Shown piece after piece: positions 1 to 6,628 of a stretch of DNA of 50,233 nucleotides. A model generated the notes under the pieces. It was not told the DNA's origin. It did no database searches and was given only the letters and a program-made list of their open reading frames with translations. The stretch comes from Bacteroidota bacterium (GTDB taxonomy: Bacteria > Bacteroidota > Bacteroidia > Flavobacteriales > Flavobacteriaceae): positions 1 through 50,233 of the forward strand of contig JAQCIQ010000014.1 of the NCBI GenBank assembly GCA_027592025.1, written 5' to 3'. Position 1 is the stretch's first letter. Each line of letters begins with the position of its first letter. Made by a program: the position numbers and the translations under genes.

Positions 1-2981
1 TTGTAATAGGTCAGAATGAAAGGCTCAATTAAAGAGTAATATCCATAAATGTCCACCGGCATTTTCGCCCTCGCCAAATCCGCTAATTTTTCCGCTTTGT
101 CAAATTGCTTCTCTCGGAGCAACTGCTCTGCCAATCGGGCTAGGTTACTGCGATAGCTGATGCTGTTGCGTCTGGTTTGAACGTCGTGATAGACCGAAGG
201 TTCACCACTGTTGCCCCAGCTCCAATTCATGACCATATTGTACATGATGTCGGTGTCAATTCTACCCATTTCGTATGGATTTTTCGGATTGACGGGCGTA
301 TTGATGGGAACTAACTTGTAACACATGCCTTCCAATTGAAGGTAATCTTTCATCCAAATGTAATCGTCGTTGCCAAATGCTCCTCCAGAAAAATAAATCG
401 GTCTTTCCCAATCGTTGTTGTTGATAATGTCCAACATGATCAGTCGATTTTTATAAACGGCTTGATCGTTGATTTTGATGTCGATGTAGGGAACAATCAA
501 GCTAGAATCTTTTGCCTTGACCAATCCGCTTTGGAGTACATTTTCTTTATTAACTGGAATCCTGATATTTTCGGTTGGTAAAAAATTCATGCTCAAATCT
601 TGACTTCTGTACTGCGATAAATCTCTCCCGCGTTGTTTCAGATAACTGCCGTATTTGGCCCGTTCTGTGTCATTAGTAATGAAATTCATGACTTCTGACA
701 GTGCAAAGGTGTCTTTTGTTATGGGTTCTTTGATGACGTAGTCTCTTGTGCCGTAGCGGTACTTGTTGTGTTCAATGCTCGAAGGAATTGGCGCACTTTC
801 GTAGGATTGGCGTTTCATTTGATCGATATACCAATCGGTTTGCAATAAGGAGGTGTTGACCACTCTCACATCGGTGCGTATGCCTTCAATTTCTTGGGCA
901 TACCACAGCGGGAAGGAATCGTTGTCTCCAATGGTAAAGAGGATGGCGTTAGGAGCACAAGACTCCAAATATTTGACGGCCATGGCGTGGGCTGTTTCCC
1001 GATCGGAACGGTCGTGATCGTCCCAATTTTGAGCGGCCAATAGCCCTGGAATAGCCAGTAATAGCAGTCCTGTTAGAGCAGGAACAACGTATCGATTGCT
1101 CCATTTTCTTTGCGCCAATTCGAGTAAGGCGTAGGCGCCAAATCCAATCCAAATGGCAAAAACATAAAAAGAACCCACCACCGAATAGTCGCGTTCTCGG
1201 GGTTCAAAAGGTCGCACGTTGGTGTAAAACTGTATGGCCAGGCCTGTAAACAAAAAGAAAACCAATAACACCCAAAACTGGGACTTGCTTTTTTGATAAA
1301 GGAAAAGCAATCCAATAATCCCTAAAAGGAAGGGCAAGAAATAGTAAGTGTTTCTGGCCTTATTGTTGAGTACATCCGACGGAAGATTGTCTTGCGACAC
1401 CCCCAAATGCCATTCATCAATGGCATTGATGCCACTGATCCAATTGCCATGATTGTCAAATTGCCCCTGAATGTCGTCTTGTCGTCCGACGAAATTCCAC
1501 ATCAAATAACGCCAATACATGAATCCAAATTGAAAATCAACCATGAAATACAAGTTGTCTGCCAGACTTGGCTTTTCGATGATCAAGTAGGAACCGAACT
1601 GCTGCAAGAAACTTTCATAATCGTCATAGGACACGTTTCCAGCATTCATTTCCTTTCTAAACTCATCAACGATTTCGAGCAGTTGTTTTTCATTTGAGTA
1701 TTCTGGTCTTACCGAAAAATCAAGAAGTCCAGTATAACGCATGTAGTTTTTTGCATGATCTGGGCTGTGCATTCTGGGCAGAAGCGCGGCCTGTTCGTGG
1801 TTGTAATTCTGAATGGCATTGGCATAGTCATTGACGACGTCGTAAGTGCCCGTTTCAAAATTGCGTTCGTATTTGGGTGCCGCATCGCGATACGGATTGA
1901 GTTCGTCCAATGGAGCAAAGCGGTCGGTGAACAACGGTCCGTAAAACAAATAAGTTTTTGGGTATTGTTCCAAATTGTAATAGGCCAAAAGCTCTCGAGC
2001 GTTGGATGGATCGTTTTCGTTGATGTTGACCTCGGCATTGGCTCGAATAGGAAGCATTAGCCAAGAGGAGAAACCGACAAAAATAAAGAGGAAGCACAAA
2101 AGACCCGTTTGGAGTTGGGGCTTGTTGTGGCGCATGGCATAACGAAGACCATAGAGGAAGGCGAAAAGCAGAATGAGTCCAGCCAAAATGGTTCCCGAGT
2201 GGAAAGGGAGACCTGTGGCGTTGACGATGGTCACTTCCATCCAACCGAACCACCACAAAGCCGTAGGCAACAACAATTTGAAAATGAACGCCAAAACGGC
2301 AACCACGGCCACATTAGCCAAAAGGAATGACTTGACAGTAACCGATTGGTAGCGTTTGTAAAAATAGACCAGCCCAATAGCCGGAATGGTCAACAACCCC
2401 ATAAAATGTACTCCAAAAGACAGCCCAATGATAAATGAGATGAGCAGCAACCAACGATTGCCTCTGGGTTCATCCATATCGGCTTCCCAACGGAGTCCCA
2501 AATAAAACAAGGCCGACATGATCAAGGTGGCCATGGCATAGACTTCAGCCTCAGTGGCATTAAACCAAAAAGAATCGGTGAAGGCAAAGGCCAAACTCCC
2601 CACAAAGGCACTTCCCAAAATGGCCACTTGCTGGGACCTATGAGCCGTTTTCTCGGGACCTAAGACTTTGAACAACAAACGAACCAGGGTCCAAAACAGA
2701 AAGAGAATGGTCAAAGCGGCCGAAAAGCCACTCATCAAATTCAGTGTAAAACCAATGGACTCCGGGTTGGGAGAAAAATTGGACATCACAGCGCCAATCA
2801 TCTGAAACAAGGGTGCTCCGGGAGGATGTCCCACTTGCAATTTGGCTGAGGTTAGCATGTACTCACCCACATCCCAAAAACTGACCGTAGGCTCAACAGT
2901 TAGAGCATAAGTGATGGAGGCAATGGCAAAAGCCGTCCAGCCTAAGACTAAGTTCCAAGTTTTGAATTTCTGAGGGGTCAT
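1..2981 (-). CDS. DUF2723 family multi-pass membrane protein (GT-C-like), C-terminus beyond window
   Basis: Reading the minus strand from the ATG at 2981 gives about 993 codons without a stop, running off the left edge. The protein starts MTPQKFKTWNLVLGW. Its N-terminal half has many hydrophobic segments, with the early motif WDVGEYMLTSAKLQVGHPPG (about residues 34-53), characteristic of the Bacteroidota DUF2723 family, which has a GT-C-glycosyltransferase-like membrane architecture. Around residues 640-680 it turns into a soluble domain with the segment TIGDNDSFPLWYAQE, also typical of the family. Family members are usually somewhat over 1,000 residues, so only a short C-terminal piece is missing. 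A role in transferring sugars from a lipid carrier is inferred from fold similarity; nothing in the sequence proves a substrate. It diverges from arsR, with about 170 bases between the start codons. Family assignment is strong, function weak. Confidence 0.9.
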   Translation of the reverse strand, partial: MTPQKFKTWNLVLGWTAFAIASITYALTVEPTVSFWDVGEYMLTSAKLQVGHPPGAPLFQMIGAVMSNFSPNPESIGFTLNLMSGFSAALTILFLFWTLVRLLFKVLGPEKTAHRSQQVAILGSAFVGSLAFAFTDSFWFNATEAEVYAMATLIMSALFYLGLRWEADMDEPRGNRWLLLISFIIGLSFGVHFMGLLTIPAIGLVYFYKRYQSVTVKSFLLANVAVVAVLAFIFKLLLPTALWWFGWMEVTIVNATGLPFHSGTILAGLILLFAFLYGLRYAMRHNKPQLQTGLLCFLFIFVGFSSWLMLPIRANAEVNINENDPSNARELLAYYNLEQYPKTYLFYGPLFTDRFAPLDELNPYRDAAPKYERNFETGTYDVVNDYANAIQNYNHEQAALLPRMHSPDHAKNYMRYTGLLDFSVRPEYSNEKQLLEIVDEFRKEMNAGNVSYDDYESFLQQFGSYLIIEKPSLADNLYFMVDFQFGFMYWRYLMWNFVGRQDDIQGQFDNHGNWISGINAIDEWHLGVSQDNLPSDVLNNKARNTYYFLPFLLGIIGLLFLYQKSKSQFWVLLVFFLFTGLAIQFYTNVRPFEPRERDYSVVGSFYVFAIWIGFGAYALLELAQRKWSNRYVVPALTGLLLLAIPGLLAAQNWDDHDRSDRETAHAMAVKYLESCAPNAILFTIGDNDSFPLWYAQEIEGIRTDVRVVNTSLLQTDWYIDQMKRQSYESAPIPSSIEHNKYRYGTRDYVIKEPITKDTFALSEVMNFITNDTERAKYGSYLKQRGRDLSQYRSQDLSMNFLPTENIRIPVNKENVLQSGLVKAKDSSLIVPYIDIKINDQAVYKNRLIMLDIINNNDWERPIYFSGGAFGNDDYIWMKDYLQLEGMCYKLVPINTPVNPKNPYEMGRIDTDIMYNMVMNWSWGNSGEPSVYHDVQTRRNSISYRSNLARLAEQLLREKQFDKAEKLADLARAKMPVDIYGYYSLIEPFILTYY

Positions 2982-3110
2982 GAGCGCGCTAACTTTTACT
3001 TCACGAAAATACACATAAAATTCAAAGTGATCCTAAACCCTTTTTGGCTTAACATTTTTTTGTATTTTAGAGTTGCCCAAGAACAAATCTTTTCTCTTGA
3101 ATGACCCTTT

Positions 3111-3131
3111 CAATATTTAATCGTAATATTG
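3111..3131. promoter_or_regulatory. Probable ArsR operator, perfect 7-7-7 palindrome
   Basis: CAATATT (3111-3117), a 7-base spacer and AATATTG (3125-3131) form a perfect inverted repeat. It ends 19 bases before the arsR ATG. ArsR-family dimers bind such AT-rich hyphenated dyads over their own promoters. The right arm also resembles a -7 element (TAATATTG), so bound repressor would cover the promoter. The role is inferred from position and symmetry. Confidence 0.7.
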
Positions 3132-3150
3132 CAATGAACAAAAAGAAGCT

Positions 3151-3483
3151 ATGGGATTAGTCAAAACGGAATTGTTTCGCACTCAGGACAATGAAATTGC
3201 CTTAATCGCCAAGGCTTTGGGTCATCCGGCCCGAGTAGCCATTTTGCAGCACTTGTTCAAAATTGATTCCTGCGTTTGTGGGGATCTGGTCAACGAAATT
3301 GGTTTGGCGCAACCCACCATTTCACAGCATTTAAAGGAACTCAAACAATTGGGATTGATCAAGGGCAATGTGGAGGGCACTAGTGTCTGCTATTGCATCG
3401 ACAAAGACAATTGGACCCAAATGAAAGCTCTCATGTCAGATTTCCTCAATCAAGATAGGCCAGAAAAAGACAGCTGTTGTTAG
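3151..3483 (+). CDS. arsR: ArsR-family metalloregulatory repressor
   Basis: A 110-residue winged-helix repressor of normal ArsR/SmtB length. The DNA-recognition helix lies around residues 53-66 (AQPTISQHLKELKQLG). The trivalent-arsenic sensor is visible as C41 and C43 in DSCVCGDL, at the start of the helix before the recognition helix, as in classical ArsR. Further cysteines occur at 80, 82, 109 and 110; a terminal Cys pair is common in arsenic-responsive members. The family releases DNA when As(III) or Sb(III) binds. It has a palindromic operator just upstream and is followed 42 bases later by acr3, so the two form a small self-repressed operon. The ATG start is supported by the conserved N-terminal helix. 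Confidence 0.93.
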   Translation: MGLVKTELFRTQDNEIALIAKALGHPARVAILQHLFKIDSCVCGDLVNEIGLAQPTISQHLKELKQLGLIKGNVEGTSVCYCIDKDNWTQMKALMSDFLNQDRPEKDSCC

Positions 3484-3525
3484 ACAAATCATCAATCCAG
3501 TAAATAACTTTTAATCCATCAAACC

Positions 3526-4566
3526 GTGGCGGCCAAAAAACTGAGTTTTTTAGACAAGAATTTAACCCTTTGGATTTTTGTCGCCATGGCTTTGGGGGTA
3601 GGTCTGGGGTATTTTGTCCCCGATTTTCCTAATGTCATCAATCGTTTTAACAGTGGAACCACCAACATCCCTATTGCCATTGGGTTGATATTGATGATGT
3701 ATCCGCCGCTTGCCAAGGTCAATTATGCCGTGTTGCCCAAGGTGTTTAAAAACACCAAAATCCTGTCGATTTCTTTGATTCTGAATTGGATTGTTGGACC
3801 GGTGTTGATGTTTGTATTGGCCATCACCTTTTTGCGGGACTACCCCGAATATATGGTAGGTCTTATTCTGATAGGTTTGGCCAGATGCATTGCTATGGTT
3901 CTGGTGTGGAATGATTTGGCAGAGGGGAGCAGCGAATACGGCGCCGGTTTGGTGGCGCTTAACAGCGTTTTCCAGGTCTTTGCCTATAGTTTTTACGCTT
4001 GGATTTTTATCACCGTTTTGCCGCCTTACTTCGGTTTTGATGGCGCTGTAGTGGACATTTCTATTGGGACCATAGCCGAGAGCGTCGCCATTTATTTGGG
4101 CATTCCTTTTTTGATGGGAATTTTGAGCCGATGGTTATTGGTTAAAAGGAAAGGAGCTGCATGGTATTCCAGTACTTTTATCCCAATTATTTCCCCCTTG
4201 ACCTTGGTTGCTCTGTTGTTTACCATCGTCATTATGTTCTCCTTAAAGGGAGAAATGATTGTCGAAATCCCAAAGGATGTGCTGATAATTGCCCTGCCGT
4301 TGTTGATTTATTTTAGCCTGATGTTCGTCATCGGATTTTTTGTCACCAGAGCCACCGGCGCCGAATACGACAAAACTGCCTCAGTGGCATTTACGGCAGC
4401 AGGCAACAATTTTGAATTGGCTATCGCCGTTTCGATAGCTGTTTTTGGACTGAATTCTGGACAGGCATTTGCGGGAGTCATAGGGCCTTTGGTCGAGGTG
4501 CCAGCCTTGATATTACTGGTAAGGGTCTCCTTTTGGTTGAGGAATAAGTTTTATCAAAAAGCTTGA
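3526..4566 (+). CDS. acr3: ACR3 family arsenite efflux permease, GTG start
   Basis: A 346-residue protein with about ten hydrophobic helices, the normal size for ACR3 (bile/arsenite/riboflavin transporter superfamily). The hallmark [14 protein letters not shown] (from about residue 119) contains the conserved Cys121 required for arsenite transport in characterised ACR3 proteins. The second family signature, [11 protein letters not shown], is near residue 290. It exports As(OH)3 across the inner membrane. The start is GTG: no in-frame ATG lies upstream, and the next Met (residue 21) would remove the conserved N-terminus ([14 protein letters not shown]). It lies in an operon with arsR. No arsenate reductase gene lies in the window, so either arsenite alone is handled or arsC is elsewhere. 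Confidence 0.95.
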   Translation: MAAKKLSFLDKNLTLWIFVAMALGVGLGYFVPDFPNVINRFNSGTTNIPIAIGLILMMYPPLAKVNYAVLPKVFKNTKILSISLILNWIVGPVLMFVLAITFLRDYPEYMVGLILIGLARCIAMVLVWNDLAEGSSEYGAGLVALNSVFQVFAYSFYAWIFITVLPPYFGFDGAVVDISIGTIAESVAIYLGIPFLMGILSRWLLVKRKGAAWYSSTFIPIISPLTLVALLFTIVIMFSLKGEMIVEIPKDVLIIALPLLIYFSLMFVIGFFVTRATGAEYDKTASVAFTAAGNNFELAIAVSIAVFGLNSGQAFAGVIGPLVEVPALILLVRVSFWLRNKFYQKA

Positions 4567-4623
4567 TCGTAAGCTAGGTCAAATCCCCTCTGAACAATAT
4601 CCCGTTCTTATTTGGGCAAAAAG

Positions 4624-4654
4624 TTTGTTCAAACAAAACTTTGTTCTAAATTTG
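4624..4654 (+). promoter_or_regulatory. Bacteroidota-type promoter for tRNA-Gln
   Basis: TTTG (4624-4627), 19 bases, then TAAATTTG (4647-4654) fits the Bacteroidota housekeeping consensus (TTTG near -33, TAnnTTTG near -7). The expected transcription start is about 4659-4661, giving a short 5' leader before the tRNA at 4668. Confidence 0.75.
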
Positions 4655-4667
4655 CTCGCTCTAAAAT

Positions 4668-4740
4668 TGGCCTATGGTGTAACTGGCAACACGTCTGATT
4701 TTGGTTCAGAAGAGTCTAGGTTCGAGCCCTAGTAGGCCAA
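4668..4740 (+). tRNA. tRNA-Gln (anticodon TTG)
   Basis: A 73-base cloverleaf. The acceptor stem is TGGCCTA/TAGGCCA (7 bp) with discriminator A at 4740. The D arm is GTGT/ACAC. The anticodon stem is TCTGA/TCAGA with loop TTTTGGT, which places TTG at positions 34-36 (Gln, CAA). The T arm is CTAGG-TTCGAGC-CCTAG. The CCA end is not encoded (CTA follows). It has its own promoter and terminator, so it is a single-gene transcription unit. Confidence 0.96.
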
Positions 4741-4742
4741 CT

Positions 4743-4771
4743 AAAAAATCCGCAATTGGTGCGGATTTTTT
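4743..4771 (+). terminator. Rho-independent terminator after tRNA-Gln
   Basis: AAAAAATCCGC (4743-4753) pairs perfectly with GCGGATTTTTT (4761-4771) across a 7-base loop and ends in a T-run. It starts two bases after the tRNA, so it closes that transcript and separates it from the rimP promoter. Confidence 0.88.
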
Positions 4772-4803
4772 GTTCAAGTGCAATTGGAGATTTGTGAAAT
4801 AGA

Positions 4804-4834
4804 TTTGCGAAATATTTCAAAATCATTATCTTTG
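4804..4834 (+). promoter_or_regulatory. Promoter of the rimP-nusA-infB operon
   Basis: TTTG (4804-4807), 19 bases, then TATCTTTG (4827-4834) matches the Bacteroidota consensus. The predicted start near 4840 leaves a leader of about 60 bases containing the G/C hairpin at 4863-4883. Confidence 0.7.
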
Positions 4835-4862
4835 CACTCGAGAAACATATAAAGGATAGGCA

Positions 4863-4883
4863 GGGGGGACAAAAAGTCCCCCC
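4863..4883 (+). promoter_or_regulatory. Strong G/C hairpin in the rimP leader (possible attenuator)
   Basis: GGGGGGAC (4863-4870), an AAAAA loop and GTCCCCCC (4876-4883) give a perfect 8-bp stem. It is followed by CCTTCTTTT and, 16 bases after the stem, the rimP ATG. The stem is very stable but the following T tract is interrupted. It could be a leaky terminator/attenuator, a translation-controlling structure or a protein-binding site; the sequence does not decide which. Confidence 0.6.
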
Positions 4884-4898
4884 CCTTCTTTTACCACT

Positions 4899-5366
4899 AT
4901 GCTGAAGGAAACTGTACAAATATTGCTCAATGATGCTCTGCAGGAACGGCAAGATTTGTTTCTAGTCGAATTCGACGTTTCAAGCGCCAATCACATCAAT
5001 GTGGTGTTGGATGGAGACGAAGGTGTAACCGTAAAAGATTGTGTATTCATCAGTAGAGCTATCGAGCACAATCTCGATCGTGAAACTGTAGATTTCTCGT
5101 TAGAAGTAGCCTCGGCTGGTGCCGCTTCTCCCATAGTGATGAAGCGACAATATGTCAAGAATGTTGGAAAAACCATGGAAATAACTACCAAAGATGGCGG
5201 AAAATATCAAGGTGTTTTACAATCGACTTCTCAAGAATATATTACTATTGCATGGAAGGCTAGGGAGCCCAAAGCAATAGGAAAAGGTAAAGTAAATGTT
5301 GAAAAAATGGCTGACCTCAATTACGACGATATTGCGGCAGCAAAGGTAAAATTGAAATTTAATTAG
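4899..5366 (+). CDS. rimP: Ribosome maturation factor RimP
   Basis: A 155-residue protein of normal RimP size. The N-terminal alpha/beta domain (about 1-80) carries the family pattern CVFISRAIEHNLDRE followed by FSLEVASAGA, the equivalent of the conserved LEVSSPG region. The C-terminal SH3-like domain (about 85-155) begins at KRQYVKNVGKTMEI. RimP binds the free 30S subunit and assists late assembly of the head region. It is the first gene of the widely conserved rimP-nusA-infB operon, with nusA six bases downstream. Its leader carries the hairpin at 4863-4883. The ATG start follows an A/T-rich region without Shine-Dalgarno, normal for this phylum. Confidence 0.95.
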   Translation: MLKETVQILLNDALQERQDLFLVEFDVSSANHINVVLDGDEGVTVKDCVFISRAIEHNLDRETVDFSLEVASAGAASPIVMKRQYVKNVGKTMEITTKDGGKYQGVLQSTSQEYITIAWKAREPKAIGKGKVNVEKMADLNYDDIAAAKVKLKFN

Positions 5367-5372
5367 AGTCCT

Positions 5373-6611
5373 ATGGAAAATATAGCTTTGATCGATTCTT
5401 TTTCCGAATTCAAAGACGACAAACTTATTGATAGAGTTACCCTCATGGCTATTTTGGAAGAAGTATTCCGAAATACCCTGACCCGAAAATTTGGTGACGA
5501 CGATAACTTCGACATTATTATCAACCCTGATAAGGGTGATTTCGAAATTTGGAGAAATCGCGTGGTAGTTGCCGACGGAGAAGTTGAAAACGAAAATCAA
5601 GAAATTGAGCTATCGGCAGCACGTAAAATTGAGCCTGACTTTGAAGTTGGCGAAGATGTGTCCGAAGAAGTGAAATTGATTGACTTGGGCCGACGCTCAA
5701 TTTTGTCACTGCGTCAAAATTTGATTGCAAAAATTCACGAACACGACAGTACCAACATCTACAAACACTTTGTGCAACTGGTCGGAGAAATATACACCGC
5801 AGAGGTGCATCATGTGCGTCAACGCGTCATTATTCTTGTTGACGATGATGGAAATGAAATCATCCTTCCGAGAGACAAACAAATTCCATCTGACTTTTTC
5901 AGAAAAGGAGACAGCGTTAGAGGCATCATAGAAAGTGTAGAATTGAAAGGTCACAAGCCAGCCATTGTGATGTCAAGAACAGCGCCAGCGTTCTTGGAAA
6001 AATTGTTCGAACAAGAAATCCCAGAAGTATTTGACGGTTTGATTACTGTTAAGAAAGTGGTTCGTATCCCAGGCGAAAAAGCTAAAGTGGCAGTGGATTC
6101 TTATGATGACCGCATCGATCCAGTTGGAGCTTGTGTTGGAATGAAAGGATCTAGAATCCACAGTATTGTTAGAGAATTGGGTAACGAAAATATTGATGTG
6201 ATCAATTATACGAATAACTTGCAATTGTTCATCACCCGCGCACTGAGCCCAGCGAAGGTCACTTCCTTAAAAATTAACGAAGAAACCAAGCGCGTTGAGG
6301 TGATTCTGAAGCCAGAAGAGGTCAGCAAAGCCATTGGACGTGGGGGCCACAACATCAGATTGGCCGGTCAATTGACAGGTTACGAAATTGATGTATTCCG
6401 CGAAGGAGTAGAAGAAGATGTAGAATTAAAAGAATTTTCGGATGAAATCGAAGCTTGGATTATTGAAGAATTTTCTAAGGTTGGTTTAGATACGGCGAAG
6501 AGCGTTCTCGAACAAGATGTTCAGGATTTGGTCAAGCGTATCGATTTGGAAGAAGAAACTATTCTCGAAGTTATAAGAATTTTGAAATCAGAATTTGACG
6601 GAGAGCAGTAG
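5373..6611 (+). CDS. nusA: Transcription termination/antitermination factor NusA
   Basis: A 412-residue protein. In order it has the N-terminal RNA-polymerase-binding domain (about 1-125), an S1 domain (about 135-200), KH1 with VGMKGSRIHSIVRELGNENID (about 249-269) and KH2 with KAIGRGGHNIRLAGQLTGYE (about 321-340). A short C-terminal helical region (about 365-412) resembles one helix-hairpin-helix unit. It lacks the two long acidic repeats of E. coli NusA, as expected outside Gammaproteobacteria. NusA binds RNA polymerase and nascent RNA and modulates pausing and termination. It lies between rimP and infB with gaps of 6 and 17 bases, so the three are co-transcribed. NusA could in principle act on the leader hairpin of its own operon. 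Confidence 0.96.
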   Translation: MENIALIDSFSEFKDDKLIDRVTLMAILEEVFRNTLTRKFGDDDNFDIIINPDKGDFEIWRNRVVVADGEVENENQEIELSAARKIEPDFEVGEDVSEEVKLIDLGRRSILSLRQNLIAKIHEHDSTNIYKHFVQLVGEIYTAEVHHVRQRVIILVDDDGNEIILPRDKQIPSDFFRKGDSVRGIIESVELKGHKPAIVMSRTAPAFLEKLFEQEIPEVFDGLITVKKVVRIPGEKAKVAVDSYDDRIDPVGACVGMKGSRIHSIVRELGNENIDVINYTNNLQLFITRALSPAKVTSLKINEETKRVEVILKPEEVSKAIGRGGHNIRLAGQLTGYEIDVFREGVEEDVELKEFSDEIEAWIIEEFSKVGLDTAKSVLEQDVQDLVKRIDLEEETILEVIRILKSEFDGEQ

Positions 6612-6628
6612 ACAATAGAAATAAATTT

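Noticed and set aside
1755-2330. Plus-strand open frames of 73-101 codons within the first 2.4 kb
   Set aside because: They are antisense to the continuous DUF2723 reading frame, which explains the coding signal on the minus strand.
3151-4566. Arsenic genes as a recently transferred island
   Set aside because: No repeats, integrase or transposase flank the pair, and base composition and codon use resemble the neighbours.
4868-4885. Poly-C run in the rimP leader as a phase-variable tract
   Set aside because: It is the 3' arm of the hairpin and lies outside coding sequence; nothing suggests that run-length change would switch a gene on or off.
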